Shown: piece after piece, positions 36,574-45,500 of the stretch | Layout of the letters: each line of letters begins with the position of its first letter | Numbering within the stretch: position 1 is the first letter of the stretch | NCBI RefSeq assembly: GCF_002954585.1 | Contig: NZ_MSCI01000003.1 | Coordinates: forward strand, 147,967 to 211,966 | Origin: Vibrio chagasii | GTDB lineage: Bacteria; Pseudomonadota; Gammaproteobacteria; Enterobacterales; Vibrionaceae | Length of the DNA: 64,000 nucleotides | Direction: 5' to 3' | Position numbers and translations under genes: made by a program | The notes under the pieces: model-generated | What the model saw: the letters and a program-made list of their open reading frames with translations, nothing else | Told to the model about the DNA's origin: nothing | Database searches by the model: none

Positions 36574-36607
36574 CGGGCCATCTCATTGATATGTGATGGC
36601 CCGTTTT
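36574..36607 (+). terminator. Terminator-like hairpin between ompR and envZ
   Basis: CGGGCCATC (36574-36582) and GATGGCCCG (36595-36603) form a perfect 9-bp stem with a 12-base loop followed by TTTT. It stands 60 bases after the ompR stop and 77 bases before the envZ start. Confidence 0.7.
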
Positions 36608-36679
36608 CTATTCAGAGCGAAGGTTTATGGTTATAGTCATATAACGCTTTGTTTTTTCTCTCAACATCTTGGGTGCCCC

Positions 36680-37975
36680 ATGCGTATACGTAGTTCCTTT
36701 ACTCAGTCGATAGTACTTTTCTTAACGTTATTGGTCGCAAGCCAAATCTTTTCTTACTACGCAGTATTTAATTACGCTTTAATGCCTAGTTTGCAGCAGT
36801 TCAATAAGATACTGGCTCATGAGCTGAATTTAGTTCTAGACCAAAGAAATAATATTGAGATTGAGGCCCCAATGCGCCAGCGCGTGCTTGAGCAATTAGG
36901 GGTGACGGTACATGCTAAAGATAGCGAAGTCGCGAACGAATATTATCACGCAGTCTCGATTGACTTGATGAGTGAGGAGATGACCAAAGAGTTAGGATCT
37001 GAGACTGAAGTGCGTCTGATTCTAGCCAAAGATAGCTATGTGTTGTGGATGGATATTGCAAAACTTCCTAATTCACTGATTCGCATACCGTTATCAGAGC
37101 TTCAAGAAGAAGACTTTATGCCACTATTTCGCAATAGTCTGATCATGGCAATGTTGATCGTTGCTGGTGGATGGTTATTTATTCGTTTGCAAAATCGGCC
37201 ATTGATCGCTTTAGAAAGAGCAGCGCAGGAGGTTGGGCGTGGTGAAATTCCACCGCCATTAACGGTGCGAGGAACAAAGGAAATTCGTTCAGTGACTCGG
37301 ACTTTTAATCAAATGTCTAAGGATATCCAAGAGTTAGAAGAAGATAGAACGTTGTTGATGGCAGGGGTGAGTCATGATTTACGTACCCCACTTACTCGTA
37401 TTCGTTTAGCGACAGAAATGATGTCACCGGAAGACAGTTATTTAGCCGAAGGTATCATCAGTGATACGGAAGAATGTAACGAGATCATTAGCCAATTTAT
37501 GGATTACCTAAAGCCAGTTGATCGAGAGTCATTTGAAGCGGTCGCTGTCGATGATATTGCACGCGAGGTATCAAGCTCTGAAGGTGGCTACGAGGTACAG
37601 ATTGAAACTGATATTCCGGATACCATGAAGCCTGCATTAGGCAACTCGATCGCGATGAAGCGTGCCGTGAGTAACTTGGTGGTCAATGCGCTGCGTTATG
37701 GTAATGGTTGGGTGAAAGTATCAACGGGTATGACAGCGGATAACAAACTGGCTTGGGTGACAGTAGAAGATAACGGTCCGGGTATTCCACAAGACCAGAT
37801 CGGCAAGCTATTTGAACCCTTCACTCGTGGCGATACGGCTCGTGGCAGTGAAGGAACAGGCTTAGGTTTGGCGATTGTGAAACGTATTGTTAGCCAACAC
37901 CAAGGTGCGGTAGTGGTGAATAACCGTAGTGAAGGCGGCTTAAAAGTGCAGATCAGTTTCCCTGTTAAGCCTTAG
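36680..37975 (+). CDS. envZ: Osmosensor histidine kinase EnvZ
   Basis: Inner-membrane kinase and phosphatase for OmpR. ATG 36680 (MRIRSSFTQSIVLFL) gives 431 residues; the frame is open further upstream but without conserved sequence. Two membrane helices (about 10-35 and 150-172), HAMP, H-box GVSHDLRTPLTR with His232, N-box NLVVNALRYG, and G boxes DNGPGIP and GTGLGLAIV. The ribosome site is weak, which with the upstream hairpin may keep its level well below OmpR. Confidence 0.95.
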   Translation: MRIRSSFTQSIVLFLTLLVASQIFSYYAVFNYALMPSLQQFNKILAHELNLVLDQRNNIEIEAPMRQRVLEQLGVTVHAKDSEVANEYYHAVSIDLMSEEMTKELGSETEVRLILAKDSYVLWMDIAKLPNSLIRIPLSELQEEDFMPLFRNSLIMAMLIVAGGWLFIRLQNRPLIALERAAQEVGRGEIPPPLTVRGTKEIRSVTRTFNQMSKDIQELEEDRTLLMAGVSHDLRTPLTRIRLATEMMSPEDSYLAEGIISDTEECNEIISQFMDYLKPVDRESFEAVAVDDIAREVSSSEGGYEVQIETDIPDTMKPALGNSIAMKRAVSNLVVNALRYGNGWVKVSTGMTADNKLAWVTVEDNGPGIPQDQIGKLFEPFTRGDTARGSEGTGLGLAIVKRIVSQHQGAVVVNNRSEGGLKVQISFPVKP

Positions 37976-38264
37976 GTCATAATGAGTTACAGGGAGGGGA
38001 TTAAAATAACCTCCTAGTTCGGTCTTTTCCTTGCAGTAACATTAATGTTGGTCTTAATCTAAAAAATCCTGCATTGTAAAATATGGGGCGCCTGTAAGTG
38101 AACTACCTCACAAATGGTGTTTATTTTCTTTAGAAATGCTTATTGAGGCCAACGATGCTTGGCTTTGAATTGATATGGATGTGGGGTAAAGATCTAATCC
38201 ATAAACCCCCTACTTTCGATGTAAATCGAGATATAAAAATTTTATAAGAGCGTGCATTTATATT
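37976..38264. other. Intergenic region between envZ and the marR-type gene
   Basis: About 290 bp, AT-rich. Contains an AT palindrome TATAAAAATTTTATA at 38232-38246 close to the likely promoter of the next gene. No gene or clear terminator seen. Confidence 0.45.
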
Positions 38265-38278
38265 GTTAGCATGCTAAC
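38265..38278. promoter_or_regulatory. Palindromic operator before the marR-type gene
   Basis: GTTAGCATGCTAAC is a perfect 14-bp palindrome ending 8 bases before the start codon. The same arms recur before the membrane-protein gene at 38721. Confidence 0.75.
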
Positions 38279-38286
38279 CTTTTAAT

Positions 38287-38706
38287 ATGAAACTAGATGA
38301 TAGCCTTGGTTTTTTAATCAATAAAGCCGCCGGAGAGATGAAATACGCATTTGAAAACTCTCTACGACCTTTCAATCTGACACCTGGCCAATGGTCAGTT
38401 CTGTCACGTCTAACAGAAAAGGAGGGACAAACAATAGGCGCAATTGGTAAGTCATTATATTTTGATAAGCCAACGATATCTGGAATCATAAAACGTCTGG
38501 AGAATAAAGGTCTAATCGTTAAACGACGTCAGTCTGAGGATCAAAGAATCATAACGATCTATTTAACGAGTGCAGCAAAAGACTTGATGATTGAGCTTCC
38601 CAACTTGGCCATGGCCGTGAACACAAAAGCACTCAAGAACTTTGATGCAGAAGAGACAAAGATCCTGAAAATGTATTTAAAAAGAATCCTAGATAATATG
38701 GATTAA
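38287..38706 (+). CDS. MarR-family transcriptional regulator
   Basis: 139 residues with the dimerising helices at both ends and a winged helix-turn-helix in the middle (TIGAIGKSLYFDKPTISGIIKRLENKGLIVKRRQSEDQR, the last part being the wing). Members respond to small phenolic or toxic ligands or oxidants; no ligand can be inferred here. The palindrome just upstream suggests autoregulation, and the copy before the next gene suggests control of that gene. Start codon at 38287 lacks a strong ribosome site. Confidence 0.9.
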   Translation: MKLDDSLGFLINKAAGEMKYAFENSLRPFNLTPGQWSVLSRLTEKEGQTIGAIGKSLYFDKPTISGIIKRLENKGLIVKRRQSEDQRIITIYLTSAAKDLMIELPNLAMAVNTKALKNFDAEETKILKMYLKRILDNMD

Positions 38707-38718
38707 ATTTTACCTATT

Positions 38719-38736
38719 TAGTTAGCGCGCTAACTA
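38719..38736. promoter_or_regulatory. Palindromic operator before the four-helix membrane gene
   Basis: TAGTTAGCGCGCTAACTA is a perfect 18-bp palindrome that contains GTTAGC-GCTAAC, the same arms as at 38265-38278. It lies between the MarR-type stop and the next start. Confidence 0.75.
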
Positions 38737-38752
38737 TTTCGCAGAGGATAGA

Positions 38753-39220
38753 ATGAAAAACTTAATGAAAATTGTTCATTTAATTAGTTTATGTGTGTTT
38801 TTTGGCAGCATAGTGACATATGTATTTCTTGGTTTAATCACACCAGAAACTGACATGCATGCGCTTGCTTTGAGTCGAGAGTGGGTTTTAAAAAGTACGA
38901 CTTACTTAACTGTAGTGGCTATGTGTACTACAGGTTTTACTGGGTTAGTCTTAAGCGGTAAACCTAAATCTTTTTGGGTTTGGGCCAAGTTGTTTAGCTT
39001 TATGTTGATTTGTCTTAATACCTACTTCTTTGTTTACCCGGCAATTGTGACATCGACTTTGGCATTAGGTACTGATGAGTTGAAATTTCTAGAGGCTCTT
39101 GAGTATGAAGCTGTCTTTGGCGCATTCAACATTGTGCTTATTTTAATGTCTATTGTGTTCGCTGTGAGTAAACCTAAGTTATCTGTTGCAGGCATTAAAA
39201 GAGCCATGAAAGCAAATTAA
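38753..39220 (+). CDS. Small four-helix membrane protein of unknown function
   Basis: 155 residues with four hydrophobic helices (about 6-27, 48-68, 78-100 and 118-140) and a basic C-terminus. A His sits in the first helix (IVHLISLCVFFGS). This layout resembles DUF2269-like membrane proteins, but I cannot assign a family. GAGG-type ribosome site 8 bases upstream. It follows the MarR-type gene and carries its own copy of the palindromic operator, so it is the likely target of that regulator. Confidence 0.8.
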   Translation: MKNLMKIVHLISLCVFFGSIVTYVFLGLITPETDMHALALSREWVLKSTTYLTVVAMCTTGFTGLVLSGKPKSFWVWAKLFSFMLICLNTYFFVYPAIVTSTLALGTDELKFLEALEYEAVFGAFNIVLILMSIVFAVSKPKLSVAGIKRAMKAN

Positions 39221-39480
39221 GATTATTGAGTTTTGTCGATGTCCAATTGATTGAGAAGCAATTATTCGTCGGTATCACACTCTCCTAGGTACAAAAGGTG
39301 TTTTCGAGTCGGAAATGTTACATCTAAGTACTCAGTTTTGATTCTTGATCGAGCAAGAAAGATGAACATAGATTTTTAATTGAAGGCTTAGCTAAACACC
39401 TTTTGCTAACTATATTGCATAATCTTTACTGTATAAGCTGATATTCAGAACTGCTTTCACTATGAAAGTAAAAGTAGCGT
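39221..39480. other. Intergenic region after the four-helix gene
   Basis: 260 bp with no gene recognised; ends in the shared terminator before recG. Confidence 0.45.
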
Positions 39481-39510
39481 AAAAAAGGCCTCCTAAATGG
39501 AAGCCTTTTT
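39481..39510. terminator. Terminator of recG (bidirectional)
   Basis: AAAAAGGC-TCC and GGA-GCCTTTTT form a stem with an ATTTA-type loop, flanked by A and T runs; 28 bases from the recG stop. Confidence 0.85.
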
Positions 39511-39537
39511 ACATTGTAAGCTTGAATATCTGGGCTA

Positions 39538-41616
39538 TTATGCCTTCGAATACACATCACGTTCACCTAGCCAGCGATTGATGATCGCCTTAGCGTTATC
39601 GGGATAGCTATCATGAATATGGCGTGCGATACGTTGCACTTCAGGGATTAAACGTTGGTCTCGTACTAAGTCGGCAATCTTGAAATCAGCCAAGCCTGTT
39701 TGTTTAGTACCAAGCAGTTCACCAGGGCCGCGGATCTCTAGGTCTCGCTGAGCAATCACAAAGCCATCGTTACTTTCACGCAGCACCCCTAAGCGCTTCT
39801 GAGCGGTTTTTGATAGTGGAGAGTGATACAGTAGTACACAGTGGCTGGCGACCGAACCACGGCCTACACGACCGCGCAGTTGGTGTAGTTGCGCTAGGCC
39901 AAGACGTTCTGGGTTCTCGATGATCATTAAGCTCGAATTCGGTACGTCCACACCCACTTCAATCACGGTTGTGGCAACCAGTAAGTGCAGCTTGTTCTCT
40001 TTGAAATCTTGCATCACAGCCTGTTTTTCGGCAGGTTTCATTCGGCCGTGTACTAAGCCAATTTTCACATCAGGCAGTTTGCGTTGCAGCTCTTCCGCGG
40101 TGTCTGCAGCAGCTTGCGCTTCCAATACCTCAGACTCATCAATCAGAGTACACACCCAATAGGCTTGTTTGCCTTCGTTAAGGCAGGCATTACGCACTCG
40201 TTCAACAATGTCCTCACGTTTGGTGTCAGGGATGGCGACGGTTTGAATAGGTGTTCGACCCGGCGGCAGCTCATCAATGATTGAGGTCTCGAGGTCAGCA
40301 TAGGCCGTCATTGCTAGTGTTCGTGGAATGGGCGTTGCCGTCATCACTAATTGGTGAGGATAGTAACCTTGCTTAGCGCCTTTTTCACGCAGCTCTAATC
40401 GCTGGTGGACACCGAATCGGTGTTGCTCATCAATGATGACTAAGCCAAGGTTTTTGAATTCGACGTGTTCTTGGAAGAGAGCATGAGTACCGACCACCAT
40501 CTGTGCTTCACCACTGCCAATGCGCGTAAGCTCAGTCTCACGAGCTTTACCTTTGAGTTTGCCCGCCAGCCAACCGACTTGAATGCCCATGGCTTCAAAC
40601 CAATTGGCGAAGTTGATTGCGTGCTGTTCTGCTAATAGTTCGGTTGGTGCCATCAAAGCGACTTGCTGACCATGTTCCAGTGCGCGAACCGCCGCTAGCG
40701 CAGCAACCAAGGTTTTACCTGAACCTACATCGCCTTGTACTAAGCGCATCATTGGGTGCGGCTTTTCTAAGTCAGTTTCAATTTCTTGGGTTACGCGTGC
40801 TTGAGCATTGGTTGGCGAGAATGGTAGCTGATCCAGTAGTTTATCTTTGAGTGTATTCACCGGAGGAAGCGGCATCGCTTTATCTTGCTGTCCTTTACTG
40901 CGAACAGACAGCATCGACAGGTTTTGAGCCAGTAATTCTTCCATAATCAAACGCAGCTGGGCTGGGTGTTTACCTTCATCAAATAACTCGAGGTCGATAC
41001 CCGGAGGTGGTCTGTGAATGGTATGCAGTGCTTGTGCGAGAGTAATTTGGTGGTCGTACAAACCAGATGGTAGTAGCTCATTGACGGCTGCTTTGTCGAT
41101 CAGTTCTAATGCTTGGTCGGTCAGGTTACGCAGTGTGACTTGTCTCAGTCCTTCAGTGGTTGGGTACACCGGAGTTAGGTTCGCTTCCACGTCTGGTTGC
41201 TGTCTTGGAGCAAAGAATTTGTAATCCGGATGGACGATCTCAAGTCCCATATTACCACGCTTGATTTCACCATAAGCATGAACTTGCTTGCCCTCGGCAA
41301 AGTTGTTCTTCATACCAGCGGTGAAGTTGAAAAAGCGCAGTGTAATAGTGCCATTACCGTCGCTGATCTTTACCGCCAACATCTTACGTTTACCGAAAAT
41401 GGTATCCACGCTCATCACCTTGCCTTGGACTGCGGCCCAGATTCCCGCGTACAGCTTGATGATCGGATAGATACGTGTTCTATCTTCATAGCGCAAAGGT
41501 AGATGAAACAGCAGGTCTTGCACGTTGTTAAGTCCAACCTTTTCCAGTTTCTCTGCGACTTTAGCGCCGACTCCAGATAAAGAGTTGAGAGGGATAGCAG
41601 ATAAAAGCTGTGACAT
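39538..41616 (-). CDS. recG: ATP-dependent DNA helicase RecG
   Basis: Remodels stalled replication forks and branched DNA. Starting at MSQLLSAIPLNSL gives 692 residues, near E. coli's 693; an ATG four codons earlier is possible. Wedge/OB domain at the N-terminus, Walker A GDVGSGKT near 300, DEQH helicase box, and C-terminal helicase motifs QLRGRVGRG. In E. coli trmH lies between spoT and recG; here that place is a repeat field. Confidence 0.96.
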   Translation of the reverse strand: MSQLLSAIPLNSLSGVGAKVAEKLEKVGLNNVQDLLFHLPLRYEDRTRIYPIIKLYAGIWAAVQGKVMSVDTIFGKRKMLAVKISDGNGTITLRFFNFTAGMKNNFAEGKQVHAYGEIKRGNMGLEIVHPDYKFFAPRQQPDVEANLTPVYPTTEGLRQVTLRNLTDQALELIDKAAVNELLPSGLYDHQITLAQALHTIHRPPPGIDLELFDEGKHPAQLRLIMEELLAQNLSMLSVRSKGQQDKAMPLPPVNTLKDKLLDQLPFSPTNAQARVTQEIETDLEKPHPMMRLVQGDVGSGKTLVAALAAVRALEHGQQVALMAPTELLAEQHAINFANWFEAMGIQVGWLAGKLKGKARETELTRIGSGEAQMVVGTHALFQEHVEFKNLGLVIIDEQHRFGVHQRLELREKGAKQGYYPHQLVMTATPIPRTLAMTAYADLETSIIDELPPGRTPIQTVAIPDTKREDIVERVRNACLNEGKQAYWVCTLIDESEVLEAQAAADTAEELQRKLPDVKIGLVHGRMKPAEKQAVMQDFKENKLHLLVATTVIEVGVDVPNSSLMIIENPERLGLAQLHQLRGRVGRGSVASHCVLLYHSPLSKTAQKRLGVLRESNDGFVIAQRDLEIRGPGELLGTKQTGLADFKIADLVRDQRLIPEVQRIARHIHDSYPDNAKAIINRWLGERDVYSKA

Positions 41617-41690
41617 AACAAGGCTCATAAACGTAAGAGTGATAATCTATTCAAGCATTTTACTGGATTTTTGTACAGGATAAAGCTTAG

Positions 41691-41932
41691 AAGCAGATAC
41701 GGGATGCGAAGGGATAAGAGCAGATGCGAGATACGGGTAAACGAGATTCGAAAAGATTAAGAGCAGATATCGGGTGTGAGTGAACGGGATATGGAAAGAT
41801 TAAAGCAATACATAAAATTACAGCAGATTCGAGATACGCAAAGATTAAAAGCAGATGTGGAGCCAAGATGGTGAGTCACGAAGTCTTTAGCTCTTCGCAT
41901 CTCGCCATCTCGAATCCCTCATCTGCTCTTGG
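41691..41932. repeat. Field of degenerate repeats between recG and spoT
   Basis: Units beginning GCAGAT or close variants start at 41694, 41720, 41763, 41805, 41823 and 41851 and share the consensus GCAGATRCGRGATACG with AAAGATTAA tails; some are 42-43 bp apart, others shorter. The right end (CTTCGCATCTCGCCATCTCG) is the reverse complement of the unit, so the field is partly palindromic. The same word occurs near 4410. Spacing is too irregular for a CRISPR array. Confidence 0.8.
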
Positions 41933-41933
41933 A

Positions 41934-44060
41934 TCAGTTCTTACGGCGTCTTACTTTGAGCGCGTGTGGCATCACACGCAGCTTCTTCATAATGCTCGCA
42001 AGGTGAACACGATCTTTGGTAGTCAGCAAGATTGTCACTGTGTACAAGCGTCCATCACGTTCTTCGGTTGAAATACCGTGAATGTTTGAGCCTGTTTTCG
42101 AGATAACGTTAGTTAACTCAGCCAGTGCACCTTGGTGGTTCTGAAGATCAACCTGTAGTTCAGCTGTGAACTCTTGGTCGTAATCGTCAGACCATTCCAC
42201 CGCCATGTACTTGTCTGGTTCTTTTTGGTAGCCACGAACGTTTGGACACGTTTCACGGTGAACCACAAGACCACGACCTGGAGACACATGGGCAATGATA
42301 TGATCGTCTGGAATCGGGTGACAACAGTTGGCGAATGTTAGTAGTAGGCCTTCAGCACCACGGATTGGAAGTTTCTTCCTAGGCGTGTCGCTGTTGCTTT
42401 CCACTTCAGTCAGCTCGTCAGCATCACCTAGCAGGCGACGAGCAATCACGATACTCATCAGCTCACCAAGACCAATTGACGCTAGCAAGTCTTCAATGTT
42501 GTCGAGACGAAGATCAGACAATACATGTTCAACGTTCTCTTGGCCGATATCACCAATCGAGTGTTCGCCAAGTGCGTGGTTCAGTAGACGACGACCTAGG
42601 GTTATCGATTCTTCACGACGCATGGTTTTCAGAACCTGACGGATCTTAGTACGCGCGCGTGATGTCACCACGTAGTTGAGCCATGCTGCATTCGGACGTG
42701 CGCCCGGAGCACTGATGATCTCAATGGTTTGACCGTTCTTCAGCGATTTGCTGAGTGGATAAGGGTTCATGTCTACACGAGCACCTACACACATGTTGCC
42801 GACATCGGTATGTACCGCGTAAGCAAAGTCGACCGCTGTTGCGCCTGCAGGAAGTTCGACAATGCGACCCTTCGGCGTGAACACGAAGATCTCATCTGGG
42901 AACAGATCAGACTTAACGTTTTCAATGAATTCGAATGAGTTACCTGCGCTTTGTTGTAGCTCAAGTAAGCTCTGCATCCAACGTTGTGCTTTAACCTGTG
43001 CGGTAGTGCCATTACTGCTGCGTGAGCCATTGCCTTTGTATGACCAGTGCGCCGCGACACCTTTATCTGCCATTTGATCCATATCTTCAGTACGGATCTG
43101 AACTTCAACTGGTACCCCGTGAGGGCCGATCATCGATGTATGCAGAGATTGGTAGCCATTGGCTTTTGGTACCGCGATGTAATCTTTCATGCGGCCAGGA
43201 CGAGGCTTGTACAGGCTGTGTGCCTGACCCAATGCGCGATAACAAGTATCTGGGGTATCAACCACCACGCGGAAAGCGTAGATGTCCATAATGGTGTGGA
43301 AGCGCTGCTCTTTAGTTTTCATCTTGCTATAGATGGAGAACAGGTTCTTTTCACGACCAAGTACGCGAGCAGGTAAACCGACTTCTTCAAGGCGGCCTTC
43401 GATTTCGCTATGGATACGTTGAATCATCTCCTTACGGTTACCACGCGCAGCTTTCACTACGTTTTTCAGTACGCGATAACGGTTAGGGTAGAGGGCTTCG
43501 AAGCCCAGCTCTTCTAGTTCGGTCTTGATGTTATGAATACCAAGACGGTGAGCTAGTGGAGAATAGATTTCTAGGGTTTCACGAGCAATACGACGCTTTT
43601 TGTCAGGACGAAGTGCCCCAAGCGTACGCATGTTGTGAGTACGGTCAGCTAATTTGATCAAGATAACGCGGATGTCTTGCACCATTGCGAGAACCATCTT
43701 ACGGAAGTTCTCTGCTTGCGCTTCTTTGCGATCACGAAATTTAAGCTTATCCAGCTTAGATACACCATCTACCAATTCAGCAACGGTATTGCCAAATTTT
43801 TCCTCTAGATCTTCTTTAGTGACATCACAGTCTTCAATCACATCATGAAGTAGAGCAGCTTGTAGGGTTTCGATATCCAGACGCATTTCTGCCAGGATTC
43901 TTGAAACAGCTACAGGGTGGATAATGTATGGTTCACCGCTTGAGCGGGTTTGCCCTTCATGGGCGTCTCTCGCTACCACATAAGATTGACGCAGAGCCTC
44001 AATTTGAGGCTCTGTTAGGTATTCTTGGGCAACGTCTTTGAGGCTATCGAATAGATACAA
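41934..44060 (-). CDS. spoT: Bifunctional (p)ppGpp synthetase/hydrolase SpoT
   Basis: Makes and degrades the alarmone (p)ppGpp. 708 residues: HD hydrolase domain with HDVIED near residue 72 and LIKLADRTHNMRT, synthetase domain with YQSLHTSMIGPHG, TGS domain (DEIFVFTPKGRIVELPAGAT), and C-terminal ACT domain. The intact HD site marks it as SpoT rather than RelA. Downstream of rpoZ and gmk on the same strand as in E. coli. Its stop codon borders the repeat field. Confidence 0.97.
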   Translation of the reverse strand: MYLFDSLKDVAQEYLTEPQIEALRQSYVVARDAHEGQTRSSGEPYIIHPVAVSRILAEMRLDIETLQAALLHDVIEDCDVTKEDLEEKFGNTVAELVDGVSKLDKLKFRDRKEAQAENFRKMVLAMVQDIRVILIKLADRTHNMRTLGALRPDKKRRIARETLEIYSPLAHRLGIHNIKTELEELGFEALYPNRYRVLKNVVKAARGNRKEMIQRIHSEIEGRLEEVGLPARVLGREKNLFSIYSKMKTKEQRFHTIMDIYAFRVVVDTPDTCYRALGQAHSLYKPRPGRMKDYIAVPKANGYQSLHTSMIGPHGVPVEVQIRTEDMDQMADKGVAAHWSYKGNGSRSSNGTTAQVKAQRWMQSLLELQQSAGNSFEFIENVKSDLFPDEIFVFTPKGRIVELPAGATAVDFAYAVHTDVGNMCVGARVDMNPYPLSKSLKNGQTIEIISAPGARPNAAWLNYVVTSRARTKIRQVLKTMRREESITLGRRLLNHALGEHSIGDIGQENVEHVLSDLRLDNIEDLLASIGLGELMSIVIARRLLGDADELTEVESNSDTPRKKLPIRGAEGLLLTFANCCHPIPDDHIIAHVSPGRGLVVHRETCPNVRGYQKEPDKYMAVEWSDDYDQEFTAELQVDLQNHQGALAELTNVISKTGSNIHGISTEERDGRLYTVTILLTTKDRVHLASIMKKLRVMPHALKVRRRKN

Positions 44061-44099
44061 ATTAAAGGCCCGGAAGGTTAATTAGTTCGAATGACGTTC

Positions 44100-44372
44100 T
44101 TAACGAGAGTGAGCGATGCTGCTTACTGCTGCAAGTTCAGCCGCTTCTTGCTCTTGTTGCTCTTGACGTTCACGAGCATCTAGTACGTCTTTAGTGATAA
44201 GACCTTCTTCGATTTCGCGAAGAGCGATAACCGTTGGCTTATCGTTTTCTTCAGGCACTAGTGAATCTTTACCGCCAGTTTGCATTTGACGTGCGCGGCG
44301 AGCCGCAATAAGAACTAGGTCGAAACGGTTGCCAACTTTTTCAACAGCGTCTTGAACAGTTACGCGTGCCAT
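44100..44372 (-). CDS. rpoZ: RNA polymerase omega subunit
   Basis: 90 residues starting MARVTVQDAVEKVGNRFDLVLIAARRARQMQ, the conserved omega sequence. Helps beta-prime folding and ppGpp sensing by the polymerase. Lies 39 bases before spoT. Confidence 0.97.
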   Translation of the reverse strand: MARVTVQDAVEKVGNRFDLVLIAARRARQMQTGGKDSLVPEENDKPTVIALREIEEGLITKDVLDARERQEQQEQEAAELAAVSSIAHSR

Positions 44373-44491
44373 GAGGACTCCAAATAGTAATTAACTAATA
44401 AATTTTTGATGACGAGAAAGTATACAAGTTTAACTAGAGACTTTCTAGATCACCGTATACTTATCTCAATGGAAAATCTAGCCTTGCTAAA

Positions 44492-45115
44492 TTATTCCGC
44501 CAGTAGTGCAGTAAGCATGCCGCTGTATTTTGCTGCTTGCTTATCTTCTTTTAAGCGTTCCGCACGAATGATAGCTCTGAAGTCCATTAGGGCTGCATCA
44601 AAGTCATCATTCACGATCACGTAGTCATACTCATTATAATGAGAGATTTCTGACTTCGCTTCGTTCATGCGTTTCGCAATAACTTCTTCGCTGTCTTGAC
44701 CACGAACGTTTAGACGACGCTCTAGCTCACCATTTGATGGTGGAAGAATGAATACACTCTTCGCTTGAGGCATCTGTTCACGGATCTGACGAGCACCTTG
44801 CCAATCGATATCTAGGAATACATCGATACCGCGGTCTAGGTTTTCTTCAATCCAAACGCGTGAAGTACCGTAGTAGTTGCCGAATACTTCAGCGTACTCT
44901 AGGAATTCATTCTTCTTGATGAGGTCTTCGAAGTGGTGCTTCTCTACGAAGTGGTAGTGAACACCATTTTCTTCACCAGGGCGCATACCGCGAGTGGTGT
45001 GTGAAACAGATACCTTCATTGCGTAGGTTGGATTGGTTTCTAGCATTGCTGAGATCAAGCTCGACTTACCTGCGCCACTAGGTGCAGATACGATGTAAAG
45101 AGTACCTTTGCCCAT
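44492..45115 (-). CDS. gmk: Guanylate kinase
   Basis: Phosphorylates GMP to GDP with ATP. 207 residues, identical in length to E. coli. P-loop APSGAGKSS at residues 11-19, then SVSHTTRGMRPGE, which binds GMP. First gene of gmk-rpoZ-spoT; the divergent neighbour is a purine permease under a purine riboswitch. Confidence 0.97.
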   Translation of the reverse strand: MGKGTLYIVSAPSGAGKSSLISAMLETNPTYAMKVSVSHTTRGMRPGEENGVHYHFVEKHHFEDLIKKNEFLEYAEVFGNYYGTSRVWIEENLDRGIDVFLDIDWQGARQIREQMPQAKSVFILPPSNGELERRLNVRGQDSEEVIAKRMNEAKSEISHYNEYDYVIVNDDFDAALMDFRAIIRAERLKEDKQAAKYSGMLTALLAE

Positions 45116-45431
45116 CTGTATATTTCCACTGTTGGTTGGATTGAGTGAAGGCGATAAACCGACACTATAAAAGATAGCACTGACCTTAATTACGTTCCGG
45201 TAATTGCGCGTATATAGCGATAATTGGTGAAAATTAGGTCAGAAAAATGGAGGCGAAGAGTAGCATATTTAGGTGATTGAGAACAACTGGCTTGATCGTT
45301 ATTTATTAGCGAATGATCCTTTTAAAGATCGTTCTAGAAATGTAATTACTCATCAACTGCCGTTTTTTATGTGATCTCGACAAAATTTATTGAAGTTTTA
45401 ATCTCAATCTTTACAATTCGCGCAAACGATT
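45116..45431. other. Intergenic region between gmk and the riboswitch
   Basis: About 315 bp carrying the divergent promoters of gmk and the permease. No gene or repeat recognised. Confidence 0.45.
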
Positions 45432-45435
45432 AAAT

Positions 45436-45500
45436 GCTGTATATGTCTAGTAAAAAGGTCTAGACGTTTCTACTACCGAGCCTATCTTGGTGACTACAGT
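45436..45500 (+). promoter_or_regulatory. Purine riboswitch aptamer, guanine type
   Basis: P1 is CTGTA (45437-45441) with TACAG (45495-45499). P2 is GTCTAG (45445-45450) with CTAGAC (45460-45465), its loop ending in GG. The junction J2/3 is GTTTCTAC, the near-invariant purine signature. P3 is ACCGAG with CTTGGT, its loop starting with CC, able to pair with the GG of L2. The J3/1 strand is GACT, with C at the position that reads guanine or hypoxanthine (U there would mean adenine). L3 is about two bases shorter than usual. It precedes a purine permease gene by 75 bases. Confidence 0.85.

Noticed and set aside
37976..38040. Terminator of envZ
   Set aside because: GGAGG and CCTCC can pair weakly but there is no stable stem with a T run.
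41691..41932. Possible CRISPR array
   Set aside because: Units are degenerate with irregular spacing and partly inverted, there are no uniform spacers, and no cas genes are nearby.
42785..43376. Several open frames of 70-110 codons inside spoT
   Set aside because: They overlap conserved spoT coding sequence and have no recognisable product.
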